From positions 4,526,001-4,590,000 of the forward strand of contig NZ_CP166097.1 of NCBI RefSeq assembly GCF_041228105.1: DNA of 64,000 nt. Reading direction: 5' to 3'. The notes beneath the pieces are model-generated. The model saw nothing but the letters and a program-made list of their open reading frames with translations. It did not search any database and had not been told where the DNA came from. The stretch comes from Pectobacterium aroidearum. GTDB lineage: Bacteria; Pseudomonadota; Gammaproteobacteria; Enterobacterales; Enterobacteriaceae. Positions 42,360 through 51,586 of this stretch are shown here, piece after piece; within the stretch, counting starts at the first letter, position 1; every line of letters begins with the position of its first letter. A program made the position numbers and the translations under genes.

Positions 42360-44474
42360 TCAGACATCCGTCAGACGTTTACGATCGACTTTGCCGCTGC
42401 CAGTTTTGGGCAGCTTGTCGAGCACCACAATGCGCCCCGGCACCATGTAAGCCGGTAAGAACTGATGCAACTGTTTGCGCAGCGCCAGTTTGGTCATCTC
42501 TGAGCCGGGTTTATATTCCACGTAGCCGACCAGCACCGCCTCATCCCCTTCTCCCTGAAGTTTGACGGCCGCATCCTGCACCTGTTCGATCCGTTTCATC
42601 TGCGCTTCGATCTCCCCTAACTCGATGCGAAATCCCCGTAACTTCACCTGATCGTCAAAGCGGCCAAGATACTGATAGCGATCGTCCGCCAGCAGCCGGA
42701 CTTTATCACCAGTACGATACATCCGCTGTCCGGATTCCACCTGCTGAATAAAACGATCCTGCGTCAGATCGTCACGCTGCCAGTATCCGCTGCTCAGCGC
42801 CTCACCGAGAATGCACAGTTCGCCGACCATCCCTTCCGCCAGCGGATGACGATCGTCATCGATCACCAGATGCTGATAGCCCGCCAGCGTGTTCCCCAGC
42901 GCGACCGTGTGCTGGTTCTCCAGAGTTGCACCATCGATCTGCGCCATCTGCGACCAAATCGTCGCCTCGGTTGGCCCATAGCAATTCCACAGCGTCCTGC
43001 AGCGGCTGACCAGACGCTGCGCCAATCGCAGATCCAGCGCCTCACCGCCGCACAGCGCCACCAGATCGGGTTTACCCTGCCAGCCCGCCTTGAACATCAT
43101 GCGCCAAAACGCGGGCGTAGCCTGCAATACGTTGATTTCCGGCCGAGCCTGCAAATACGCCGCGACCGCCTGTGGATCTTTGTATTCCTCATGCGTGGTC
43201 AGGTGCAGCACGCCGCCAGCCCACAGCGGCCCAAACACCTCCAGCATGGAGATATCAAACGCCAGTGTGGTAATGAGCAGCCAGTCGGCTTTATCCGTTA
43301 AAACCAACCGTTCCACGCTGGCATGAATAAAGGTTTGCAGCGCTCGCTGACCAATCACGACACCTTTTGGTTTCCCCGTCGAACCGGAGGTAAACATCAT
43401 ATAGGCCGCCGTTTCCGGTCCACCAGCCTGTGCCAACTGTACGCTCGCGGTGGAATCACTGGCTGAATACGGTAAATCGCTGAGGTTCAGGATCGGGCAG
43501 TCAAACGCCAGCGAACCGCCGGTATAGCTGTCCTGCAAGACCACCGCTAGCATCGCTTCCTGCTGAATCGCCTGTAGACGTTCCCCCGGAAAGTCCGGCT
43601 CCAGCGGCACAAACGCCACCTGAGAAAACACGCAGGCCAGCAGTGCCGCCACGGAGTCAGGCTGACGGCTCAGGTGCAGCCCTACCCGCTGACCGGCAGT
43701 AATGCCTTGCGCAGCCAACATCTGCTGAATCAGCGCCACACGCTGTAGCAGTTCCCGATAGCTGATTTCACGCTCCTGAAAGCGAATTGCTACGCGATCC
43801 TGACGCGCATCCTGAGCAAGACGCGCCAGCAGTTCATCGTGCAGGGCGGGCGTCGTCACCCTATGCGGTAGCGGTACCACCAGCGGACTGAGGCGAATCT
43901 GTGTCAGCCGCTCCCAGCGCTGTGCCAGCAGTCCATCGAGCAACTGCGTGAGATGGCGGGAAATACTCTGTAATTGCCGATTATCGAACTGTCCGTCAGG
44001 CGCCGTCAGAATTAACCGATCGCTCTGCACCTGTACGATCAGCGCCACGGTTTGCGCCGCTTTTTGTACTACCACCGATAACGATGCCATATCCCCAACG
44101 ATCAGCAGGCTGCTAAACAGCGCATGCTGGGGGGCTGCCGCCGAAACTTCTGATACAGGCCGCGGATCGCACGCCGATCCCACCGCCGCGATCCAGTCGC
44201 TGACCAGACGATCGCGCTGGTGAAAATGTGCGATCAGCGGTCTTACGTGGTCAGGGAGATCGGACGCGACGAACGCGGCACACACCTGCTCTTCACCGCT
44301 GTATTTGTATAGTAGCCAGCTCCACGCCGCGCTCACCAGCGGCGTGGGATACTCTCGGGGCAGCTCACTGCTGTGGCGCTGTTCACCGTATGCGGCTCCC
44401 ACCCGCTGTCCAAAGGCGGTGGGTTGCTGAATCTCTGCCAGTGGGTTCACCACGGCTTCATTGCTCCCTGTCAT
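42360..44474 (-). CDS. amoH: Stand-alone NRPS adenylation protein, glycine-type (AmoH-like)
   Basis: A 704-residue protein. Residues 1 to about 210 look like the C-terminal lobe of a condensation domain without the HHxxxDG motif. Residues about 215-704 form an adenylation domain (MFTSGSTGKPKGVVIG, YRTGDKVRLL, KTGSGKVDRKRL) with no carrier domain. Reading the pocket by alignment to GrsA/EntF gives D-I-L-Q-L-G-C-I-W-K, close to the established glycine code. It probably loads glycine in trans onto the last carrier domain of AmoG. It overlaps amoG by ATGA. Amonabactins contain an optional glycine, which fits. Confidence 0.82.
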   Translation of the reverse strand: MTGSNEAVVNPLAEIQQPTAFGQRVGAAYGEQRHSSELPREYPTPLVSAAWSWLLYKYSGEEQVCAAFVASDLPDHVRPLIAHFHQRDRLVSDWIAAVGSACDPRPVSEVSAAAPQHALFSSLLIVGDMASLSVVVQKAAQTVALIVQVQSDRLILTAPDGQFDNRQLQSISRHLTQLLDGLLAQRWERLTQIRLSPLVVPLPHRVTTPALHDELLARLAQDARQDRVAIRFQEREISYRELLQRVALIQQMLAAQGITAGQRVGLHLSRQPDSVAALLACVFSQVAFVPLEPDFPGERLQAIQQEAMLAVVLQDSYTGGSLAFDCPILNLSDLPYSASDSTASVQLAQAGGPETAAYMMFTSGSTGKPKGVVIGQRALQTFIHASVERLVLTDKADWLLITTLAFDISMLEVFGPLWAGGVLHLTTHEEYKDPQAVAAYLQARPEINVLQATPAFWRMMFKAGWQGKPDLVALCGGEALDLRLAQRLVSRCRTLWNCYGPTEATIWSQMAQIDGATLENQHTVALGNTLAGYQHLVIDDDRHPLAEGMVGELCILGEALSSGYWQRDDLTQDRFIQQVESGQRMYRTGDKVRLLADDRYQYLGRFDDQVKLRGFRIELGEIEAQMKRIEQVQDAAVKLQGEGDEAVLVGYVEYKPGSEMTKLALRKQLHQFLPAYMVPGRIVVLDKLPKTGSGKVDRKRLTDV

Positions 44475-47400
44475 GACAGCGTTTCCTCATTGGCGGTCAC
44501 TCTCGACTGTGCCAGATACCCGTTCAGCGCCTGCGGGGATGGATAGCGCTGTAAAAGCGCCACACTCACCGGCTGCGCTAACGCACGGCTCAGTGCCTGC
44601 GCCAACGTAATACGCTGGAGCGAATCAATACCGCATTCACACAGCGTCTGTGACCAGAGACCGGATTCAGCGAGATGTAGCGTCTGCGCCCACACGCGCA
44701 ACAGCGACTGGGCTGACGGCGTATCCGGCTGGCTAATACCGCTATCTGCCACCGTTTTCTGCGCAACTACTGAGCCTGTTGCTTTCTCATGCCCGATAAT
44801 CTCGGCTGGCTGCTGCGGTGCGCTATTGATCAGCGCGACCACCTCGTCATGCCAGCGCATCAGCACCCGACGCGCCTGCGTACTGTCCAACACATCGGCA
44901 TCAAACTCGAAGCGCAGCAGCATGCAACCCGCCTGCTCACGCACCACCAGATTCAGCGGCATCTCAACTTTTTCATAGGCGGCTGAAAACTCTGGAGATA
45001 ACCGATGCGGATCGTCAGCGCGTTGGCCCGGTTCTGCTTTCGCACCGGGATAGTTTTCATAAATAAACAGGCTGTTGAACAGACGCGGGCGTCCGGCCGT
45101 CAGGGCAATCAGCGACTGCGTAGCATGCTGATTCATCGCCATCAGCTCATTCTGCAACTGCACCAAATGCTGTTGCAGCGACATCGGCTGCTGCCAGCTT
45201 AGCGCCAGCGGCAGACTGTTGATGTACAGACCCACGCTGCTCGCTACATCGTCCACCGGGCTTTCCCTGCCCGACAGCACGTTCCCGACAATACTGACCG
45301 CATCGCCAGTCGACCGCGCAAGCAGCCGGTGCCAGGCATATTGCGCGATAATGCTGTGAGTGACACCCACTTCGCGGGCAAAGGCGGTTAACGTCGCCTG
45401 ATCCTGTTCGTTCAGGCTCACGCTGGTAACCTGCGGTTCAATCTGTGTCAGATGCTGGCTGAGATCGGCGCGTTTGCCTGCCGCCGCAAACAGCACGGCC
45501 ACATCGTTTGTCTGCACTAGCAGTGGCTGACGCTGCTGCCAGAAAGCCTCAACGGCGGGCTGCTGCGCCACGGCGTGCAGCGCATAATCCACATAGGCGC
45601 TATCGACCTGAATCGTGGGTGTGTCACCGCGCATTAGCAGCAAATAATCACGGTGCACCGCGCCCAGCAGCTGTGGTCCGCTCCAGCCGTCAATCACGCT
45701 GTGATGGCAGCTTAGAAGCACGCGATAGTCCTGCTCGCCCAAACGGAAACAGGCAATGCGCAACAGCGGCGGCTGTGACAAATCAAATCCGGTGCGTAAA
45801 TCCTGCTGGCGATAGCGTTCAATGACCGCCTGTGGATCGGCCTCCTGCGTGACATCCCGATAGTAGAAAGGCAGGTCTGCCTGCTTCACAATCACCTGTA
45901 CGCTGGTCTGTTCGCTTTCCAGCGCGGCACGCAGCGCCGGGAACCGCTGAATCTGACGCTGCCATGCCTGACGATAGCCTTCCACGTCCAGCGCCTGTGC
46001 ATAGCGAACCGGCGTTTGCAGATGATAGGCATCGTCCTGCGGACAGCGCAGGCGGTGATACAGCATCGACTGCTGGAGCGATGACAGCGGCAACAGCGTG
46101 TCGATGTCATAACGCTGCGACAGGCTATCGAGCTGCGTCTGGCTGAGCGTCACCGCCGGGAAGTCGCTGGGGGTAAAGACAGTGCCGTGATGTAGCTGAG
46201 CCAGACAGGCTGCCGTCAGCGCACGCAGATTCTCAGTCAGCCGTACCATCAGACGTTCACTGTCACGCTGGTTTAAGCAACCGACCTGACGCAGCGTCAG
46301 TTGTCCGCCCGCAATACCGCCGTGGAGACTGATAATCTCTGCCGGTTTATTCTCCGGCGCGACACAGACTCCCGGCGCGACGTCCACCGGACGCCATGTA
46401 CCAGCGGTATGAACCGACAGCCCAAGATAGTTAAACACAATCGGCGAGAGCGTCAGCGAATTGCCCTGCGGGTGATGGTAACGCAGCGGGTTAAACCCAA
46501 CGCCTTTATCCGGCACCTGACGCAACTGTTCCTTGCTGGATTGAATCAGAGAAGCCCAGTCGGATCGATCTTGCAGACACACCGGATAGGTACTGGTAAA
46601 CCATCCCACCGTGCGGCTGACATCCAGCGTCGGATCAATCGCTTCACGGCCGTGCCCTTCCAGCATGATGCGCGCTTTGTCGCCCCAACCGAGATCGTTT
46701 AGCGTGCGGGTCAGCGCCGCCAGCAGCAAATCGCTGACGTCAGTATTGAAAGCCCGATTGGCCTCGCTCACCAGTTGGCCCGTGGTTTCTGCATCCAGCG
46801 TCAGCATGGCGGCACTGGCCTGACCCTGTGGATCCTTCGCTGCCAGTAGCGCCGTCTGATCCACGCCGTCTTCCTGCGCCTGCCAGTACGTCAGCTGTTC
46901 CGCATGCTGCGTCGCGTAGTGGTGCAGCGCCGTGCCCCATTGGCGATAGCTCGACGTTTTCAGCGGCAGCGGTTCACCGAGGTACAGCCGCTCCAGATCG
47001 TCAACCAGAATGCGCCAGGAAACGGCATCTATCACCAAATGGTGGAAAGCGAGGAACACCGCCGTGTCCGCCTGCGGATGATGACGCACCAGCGCGCAGG
47101 CCATCGTTCTTCCCTGCGCGGGATCGAATTCACTCTGCAACGCGGTAAACGCCTGCTGCAGGCCGTCATCACCAAGCTGACGATAATCCAGCGTCGACAC
47201 CGCTGGGCAAGGTACATCCGTCAGATAGCGTTGCCCTTCGGCATTACAGGCCAGACGCAACGCGTCATGTTGCGCCATCAGCGCCTGTAACATCGTGGTA
47301 AGGCGGCCAGCATCCACTTCCGGCAATTGGATCATCGCCGCCTGGTTCCAGTGTTCAGGGCGTGCCAAGGGTTGTTCCATAAACCAGCGCTGAATCGGCA

Positions 47401-50400
47401 GCAGCGCGAATTCGCCTTCCAGCGTCCCCTGCTCTGCCACAATGCCGGTGTCACGGTTGTTCTGCGCCAACACGCGGCACAGACGCCGCACGCTTTTCGC
47501 TTCGAAAACATCCTTCACCGTGCAGGCATAGCCTGCGCTGCGCAGGCGCGTCGTCAGTTGAATACTGAGGATCGAATCGCCGCCTAAGCGGAAAAAGTCA
47601 TCCTCAACGCCCAGCGGTGTATTCAGCACGCTGCGCCAAATCGTCAGCACGTCTGCTTCCAGCGGGTTGTCAGCTTCGCCATCGCCGTCGCTCGCTTCCA
47701 GCACCGGCGGCAGCTGTTTTGTATTGAGCTTGCCGTTCGGTGTCAGCGGCATGTCTTCCAGCAGAATCAGTCGGAACGGCACCATGTATTCCGGCAGATG
47801 CTTCGCCACATCAATCAGCACAGCGGCAGGTTCCGGTGTGCCGCCGCCCGCTTTCACCGTGGCATAAGCGACCAGCGCCGGACGGCTTCCCACCTGCGCC
47901 ACGATAACTTTAACCTGCTTCAGAGACGGGCAGACCGCCGCCAACTGCGCCTCGATTTCACCCGGTTCGATGCGATAGCCACGCAGCTTGATCTGCTCAT
48001 CAATACGGCCACAGTATTCATAGTCACCGTTGTTCAGCAATCTGGCCTTGTCACCCGTGCGATAAATACGCAGCGTCGCCGCGCCCTGTCCGGTATGGTT
48101 CACGTCATTCAGCGTGATGTGTTCAAAGCGGCTGGCAGTCATCTGCGGCTGGTTGAGGTAGCCGCGCGCCAGTCCAAGCCCAGCAAGGCACAGTTCGCCC
48201 GGCACGCCCGCCGGGCACAGCTGTCCGGCAGCGTCCAGAATCAGCGCCTGAATATGAGCAATAGGTTTACCGATGGTGACAGGCTGACCTTTACGCAGGC
48301 GCGTACTCAACGCAGTGACGGTACACTCCGTCGGCCCGTACATGTTATACAGCGCGACCTTATCGGCCCAATTTTCCACCACGGCGTTCGGGCAGGCTTC
48401 ACCGCCCATGCCAATAGCCTGAATGCCGTTAACCTGTTTGGGATCGAGAATCGACATCAGCGCCGTCGGCAGGATCAGGTGCGTCGCGCCCGCCTGTTCG
48501 GCCTGCACAATCGCCCGATCGTTGGGTTCGCCAAACGCCAGTGTGCCACCACAGCTTAGCGGCAGCAGCGTCGTCATATTACCGGCATCAAAGGAGAGCG
48601 ACATGCAGTTGAACATGGTGCTTTGCGGCGTGAAATCGATGCGATCGCGATGATCGCCCAACAGGTTGATCAGCGAGCCGTGTTCGATCATCACGCCCTT
48701 CGGCAGACCGGTCGATCCCGAGGTGTAGATCACCTGTGCCAGTTGCTGTGCATGGCGTGGAATAGCAGGAGGCTCATCACCCGGTAGATCGTGCCATTGT
48801 GCAACAACGGCCGGATCGGCCAGATCGATACGTTGTTCGGCTGACCACTGTGCCAACTGTTCCCCATCGCCACCGAGAATAACAGCAAGATTGGCATCGG
48901 TAATGATGTGGCGCAGCCGCTCTGGCGGATAGTCAGGATCCAGCGGCACATAGGCGGCGCCCGCTTTCCAGACGGCCAGCAAGGCAATAACAAAATAGCG
49001 ATCGCGTTTCGCCAGCACGCCAACCAGCGACTGTTCGCCCAGTCCCTGACAGTGCAGCCAGTGTGCCAACTGATTGGCCTGCCTGTTCAGTTCGCCATAC
49101 GTCAGCGTATCGGTGCGCTGTTCACCGTCAAAAGCAATCGCCAACTGCTGAGGATCGCGTTGTGCCACGGCTTCAATCACGTCGGTTACGGTTAACAGCG
49201 GCTGCGGGTAGCTACGCGGCAGTTGCTGACTTTCCGCCAGCACGGCAGCAAAGCGATCCGTTTCCATTAGCGGCAGATGCCAGACATCGGTTTCCGGCGC
49301 CTCAACCACGGCTTCGATCAGCCGGATAAAGCGGTCGGCGTAATACTGGATCGTCTGGCGCTCAAACAGCGCGGTGGCAAAGAGCCAGTCCAGCCGCACC
49401 TCACCCATCAGCTCCGTCACCTTGACTGAAATATCCGTTTTAGCTGGCAGCACGGGCGAGGTCTCTTCCTCTGCATCACAGCCAGGGATCAGATCGTTGA
49501 AATCCACTTTAGCCTGATACACCAGCATCACCTGGAAGATCGGGTTGATCGCCGTGGTGCGATCGGAACCGATCGCCTCGCTCAGCGCTTCAAAACGATA
49601 GAGTTGATGATCGAAGGCCGATAGATCCTGTTCGCGACAGTATTGCAGATAATCAACAAAACGCTGGCTATCCTGTAACTGGGTACGCAACACGATGGTG
49701 TTAACGAAGAAGCCGACGACATCTTCGATATCCGGCCGTTCGCGGTAGGCCAGCGGTGAACCAATGACAATGTCTTTCTCGCCGCTGATGCGCGCCAGCA
49801 TCAGGGAAAACACGGCATGCAGGCCGATAAAGTTAGACGTATTGTAGCGCTGGCACAGACGCTTGAATTTATCCCACAGTTCGTTGTTGATCGCGGAGAA
49901 AATGACCTCGCCGCCGCTGTTCTGGTGTGCGGGGCGCGGTTTATCCAACGGCAAGCTGTGTACTTCAGGAATCCCCGTCAGCCGCTCAACCCAGAACGGT
50001 TTGAACTCGTTGTGGTAATCCAGAAATGAGTCTGAATTGAACCAGTGTGCGTAGTCGATATAGTTAAGCTGAGTAGGCTCGACGGGGTAAGGCTGGCGGT
50101 TTTGACAGGCCAAAAAGGCTGGTTTGAAGTCCGCAAACATATTCTTCACCGACCAGCCATCGGAAATAATATGGTGCTGGGTGATCATCAGAATGTGCAC
50201 CCGTTCGCTCATTTTCACCAACCGCACGCGGGTGAGATCGCCCGCCGTGAGATCGAACGGACGGCTGATTTCCGCTTTCACCTTCTGCTGCAAGCGCGCT
50301 TCCCGTTCAGCTTCCGGCAACGATGAGAAATCATCATGCTGTATTACAAACGGTTGATAGGCATCGATACGCTGTTCGCCCTTACCCTGTTCATTGACCA

Positions 50401-50788
50401 CAAAACGGGTGCGCAGGCTGGCGTGGCGCTGCGCCAGCGCGTCAAAGGCAAACTCCAACGCAGCCACATCCAGCGTGCCGGTCAGGCGAAAGTAGACCGG
50501 CATGTTATAGAGGTGTGATTGTTCTTCGTACTGTTCGATAAACCACAGCCCGCTTTGCGATGACGACAGCGGGCCAGACGTCGCATTCTGCGGCGTAATG
50601 GGGCGTTCAAACGCCTGCTGCGCCGTCAGGCAGCGCACGATGGCATCTTTGTTTTCCTTAATCGTGCGCCCAATGTCTGCCGTGATCGCATCTTTGCTGG
50701 ACTGCGAAATCAACTGTCCCTGCGCATTTAACGCCAGACGGACACCCTGCCGCTCTAACTGCTTTAACAGCGTTACGATATCTTTCAT
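44471..50788 (-). CDS. amoG: Multidomain NRPS C-A-PCP-E-C-PCP (AmoG-like)
   Basis: A 2105-residue synthetase. A TubC-like docking segment (1-55) is followed by a condensation domain (HHIISDGWS near 200). Next come an adenylation domain (about 520-1010) and a carrier domain with GGDSILSI. An epimerisation domain (HHLVIDAVSW, EGHGRE, VGWFTSTYP), a second condensation domain (CHHSVIDGWSG) and a final carrier domain (CGIDSLQRI) complete the chain. The second carrier has no A domain in cis, so AmoH presumably serves it. The pocket reads D-A-M-I-G-G-M-V-T-K, a code I do not recognise; Phe/Trp would fit amonabactin, and epimerisation fits a D-aromatic residue. No thioesterase is present. Confidence 0.85.
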   Translation of the reverse strand: MKDIVTLLKQLERQGVRLALNAQGQLISQSSKDAITADIGRTIKENKDAIVRCLTAQQAFERPITPQNATSGPLSSSQSGLWFIEQYEEQSHLYNMPVYFRLTGTLDVAALEFAFDALAQRHASLRTRFVVNEQGKGEQRIDAYQPFVIQHDDFSSLPEAEREARLQQKVKAEISRPFDLTAGDLTRVRLVKMSERVHILMITQHHIISDGWSVKNMFADFKPAFLACQNRQPYPVEPTQLNYIDYAHWFNSDSFLDYHNEFKPFWVERLTGIPEVHSLPLDKPRPAHQNSGGEVIFSAINNELWDKFKRLCQRYNTSNFIGLHAVFSLMLARISGEKDIVIGSPLAYRERPDIEDVVGFFVNTIVLRTQLQDSQRFVDYLQYCREQDLSAFDHQLYRFEALSEAIGSDRTTAINPIFQVMLVYQAKVDFNDLIPGCDAEEETSPVLPAKTDISVKVTELMGEVRLDWLFATALFERQTIQYYADRFIRLIEAVVEAPETDVWHLPLMETDRFAAVLAESQQLPRSYPQPLLTVTDVIEAVAQRDPQQLAIAFDGEQRTDTLTYGELNRQANQLAHWLHCQGLGEQSLVGVLAKRDRYFVIALLAVWKAGAAYVPLDPDYPPERLRHIITDANLAVILGGDGEQLAQWSAEQRIDLADPAVVAQWHDLPGDEPPAIPRHAQQLAQVIYTSGSTGLPKGVMIEHGSLINLLGDHRDRIDFTPQSTMFNCMSLSFDAGNMTTLLPLSCGGTLAFGEPNDRAIVQAEQAGATHLILPTALMSILDPKQVNGIQAIGMGGEACPNAVVENWADKVALYNMYGPTECTVTALSTRLRKGQPVTIGKPIAHIQALILDAAGQLCPAGVPGELCLAGLGLARGYLNQPQMTASRFEHITLNDVNHTGQGAATLRIYRTGDKARLLNNGDYEYCGRIDEQIKLRGYRIEPGEIEAQLAAVCPSLKQVKVIVAQVGSRPALVAYATVKAGGGTPEPAAVLIDVAKHLPEYMVPFRLILLEDMPLTPNGKLNTKQLPPVLEASDGDGEADNPLEADVLTIWRSVLNTPLGVEDDFFRLGGDSILSIQLTTRLRSAGYACTVKDVFEAKSVRRLCRVLAQNNRDTGIVAEQGTLEGEFALLPIQRWFMEQPLARPEHWNQAAMIQLPEVDAGRLTTMLQALMAQHDALRLACNAEGQRYLTDVPCPAVSTLDYRQLGDDGLQQAFTALQSEFDPAQGRTMACALVRHHPQADTAVFLAFHHLVIDAVSWRILVDDLERLYLGEPLPLKTSSYRQWGTALHHYATQHAEQLTYWQAQEDGVDQTALLAAKDPQGQASAAMLTLDAETTGQLVSEANRAFNTDVSDLLLAALTRTLNDLGWGDKARIMLEGHGREAIDPTLDVSRTVGWFTSTYPVCLQDRSDWASLIQSSKEQLRQVPDKGVGFNPLRYHHPQGNSLTLSPIVFNYLGLSVHTAGTWRPVDVAPGVCVAPENKPAEIISLHGGIAGGQLTLRQVGCLNQRDSERLMVRLTENLRALTAACLAQLHHGTVFTPSDFPAVTLSQTQLDSLSQRYDIDTLLPLSSLQQSMLYHRLRCPQDDAYHLQTPVRYAQALDVEGYRQAWQRQIQRFPALRAALESEQTSVQVIVKQADLPFYYRDVTQEADPQAVIERYRQQDLRTGFDLSQPPLLRIACFRLGEQDYRVLLSCHHSVIDGWSGPQLLGAVHRDYLLLMRGDTPTIQVDSAYVDYALHAVAQQPAVEAFWQQRQPLLVQTNDVAVLFAAAGKRADLSQHLTQIEPQVTSVSLNEQDQATLTAFAREVGVTHSIIAQYAWHRLLARSTGDAVSIVGNVLSGRESPVDDVASSVGLYINSLPLALSWQQPMSLQQHLVQLQNELMAMNQHATQSLIALTAGRPRLFNSLFIYENYPGAKAEPGQRADDPHRLSPEFSAAYEKVEMPLNLVVREQAGCMLLRFEFDADVLDSTQARRVLMRWHDEVVALINSAPQQPAEIIGHEKATGSVVAQKTVADSGISQPDTPSAQSLLRVWAQTLHLAESGLWSQTLCECGIDSLQRITLAQALSRALAQPVSVALLQRYPSPQALNGYLAQSRVTANEETLS

Positions 50789-50810
50789 GACTTGTCACTC
50801 TCTCAGCAAA

Positions 50811-51578
50811 TCAGGCCGTCAGCGTTGCCCCGCCATCCACCACCACGTCCTGCATGGTGATATGGCTGGCCAGATCGGAAGCCAGAAAAACCACGGTATT
50901 GGCGATCTCTTCCGGCTGAGCAATCTTGCCCAGTGGAATACCCAGTTTGTACTGGTCAGGAAAGCCCGCGATAGTGCGCTGCTCGGCATCGGCGCTGTGC
51001 CACATGCCGCGCTGCATCGGCGTATCCGTCGATCCCGGCGACACCAAATTGCAGCGCACGCCGTAAGGTGCCAGCTCCAAACCGGCACAGTGAGACAGGC
51101 TGGTGAGCGCCGCTTTCGAGGCGCAGTACGCCGCCATCTGCATACGGGGAACATGCGCGGCATTGGAGCCGACGCAAACAATCGCGCCGCGGCGCTGCTG
51201 CTTGAAATGTGGAACCAGTGCGTTCAGCAGATAAAACGCGCCCGAGGCGTTGACGTTGATGCACTGGTGCCAGTCGTCCACGCTCAGCGCGTCGATGTCG
51301 CCCAGACGCAAAATCCCGGCGGCATTGACCAGCACGTCGAGTCCCGTTTCTGCCAGCAGCTGGCGACAGACCGCCGCCACGCTGTCCGGCTCGCTGATAT
51401 CCAGCGTCACACAGGTAAACGGGCGATCCTGATGTCGGAATGCGCGATCAAATCCGATCACGTTCGCACCCAACCCGACAAACTGGCGGGCAATGCTTTC
51501 GCCAATGCCGCTCGCCGCACCGGTTACCCAGACGGTCTGGCCGCTGAAATCAAACTGAGGAGGTTGTGCCTTGTTCAT
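50811..51578 (-). CDS. amoA: 2,3-dihydro-2,3-dihydroxybenzoate dehydrogenase (EntA-type)
   Basis: A 255-residue short-chain dehydrogenase that oxidises 2,3-dihydro-DHB to 2,3-dihydroxybenzoate. It has TGAASGIGES near the N-terminus, NAAGILR, and the catalytic YCASKAA. LVSPGSTDTPMQRGMW is typical of EntA. Two ATGs occur in tandem; the second has better spacing from AGGGA. It sits between the two NRPS genes, as amoA does in Aeromonas, and just downstream of amoF. The function is secure; the gene symbol depends on the amonabactin assignment. Confidence 0.93.
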   Translation of the reverse strand: MNKAQPPQFDFSGQTVWVTGAASGIGESIARQFVGLGANVIGFDRAFRHQDRPFTCVTLDISEPDSVAAVCRQLLAETGLDVLVNAAGILRLGDIDALSVDDWHQCINVNASGAFYLLNALVPHFKQQRRGAIVCVGSNAAHVPRMQMAAYCASKAALTSLSHCAGLELAPYGVRCNLVSPGSTDTPMQRGMWHSADAEQRTIAGFPDQYKLGIPLGKIAQPEEIANTVVFLASDLASHITMQDVVVDGGATLTA

Positions 51579-51586
51579 CATTTTCC

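Noticed and set aside
47798..48559. A 253-codon plus-strand frame inside amoG
   Set aside because: It is antisense to the adenylation domain of a clear NRPS gene, in GC-rich codons that suppress stops.
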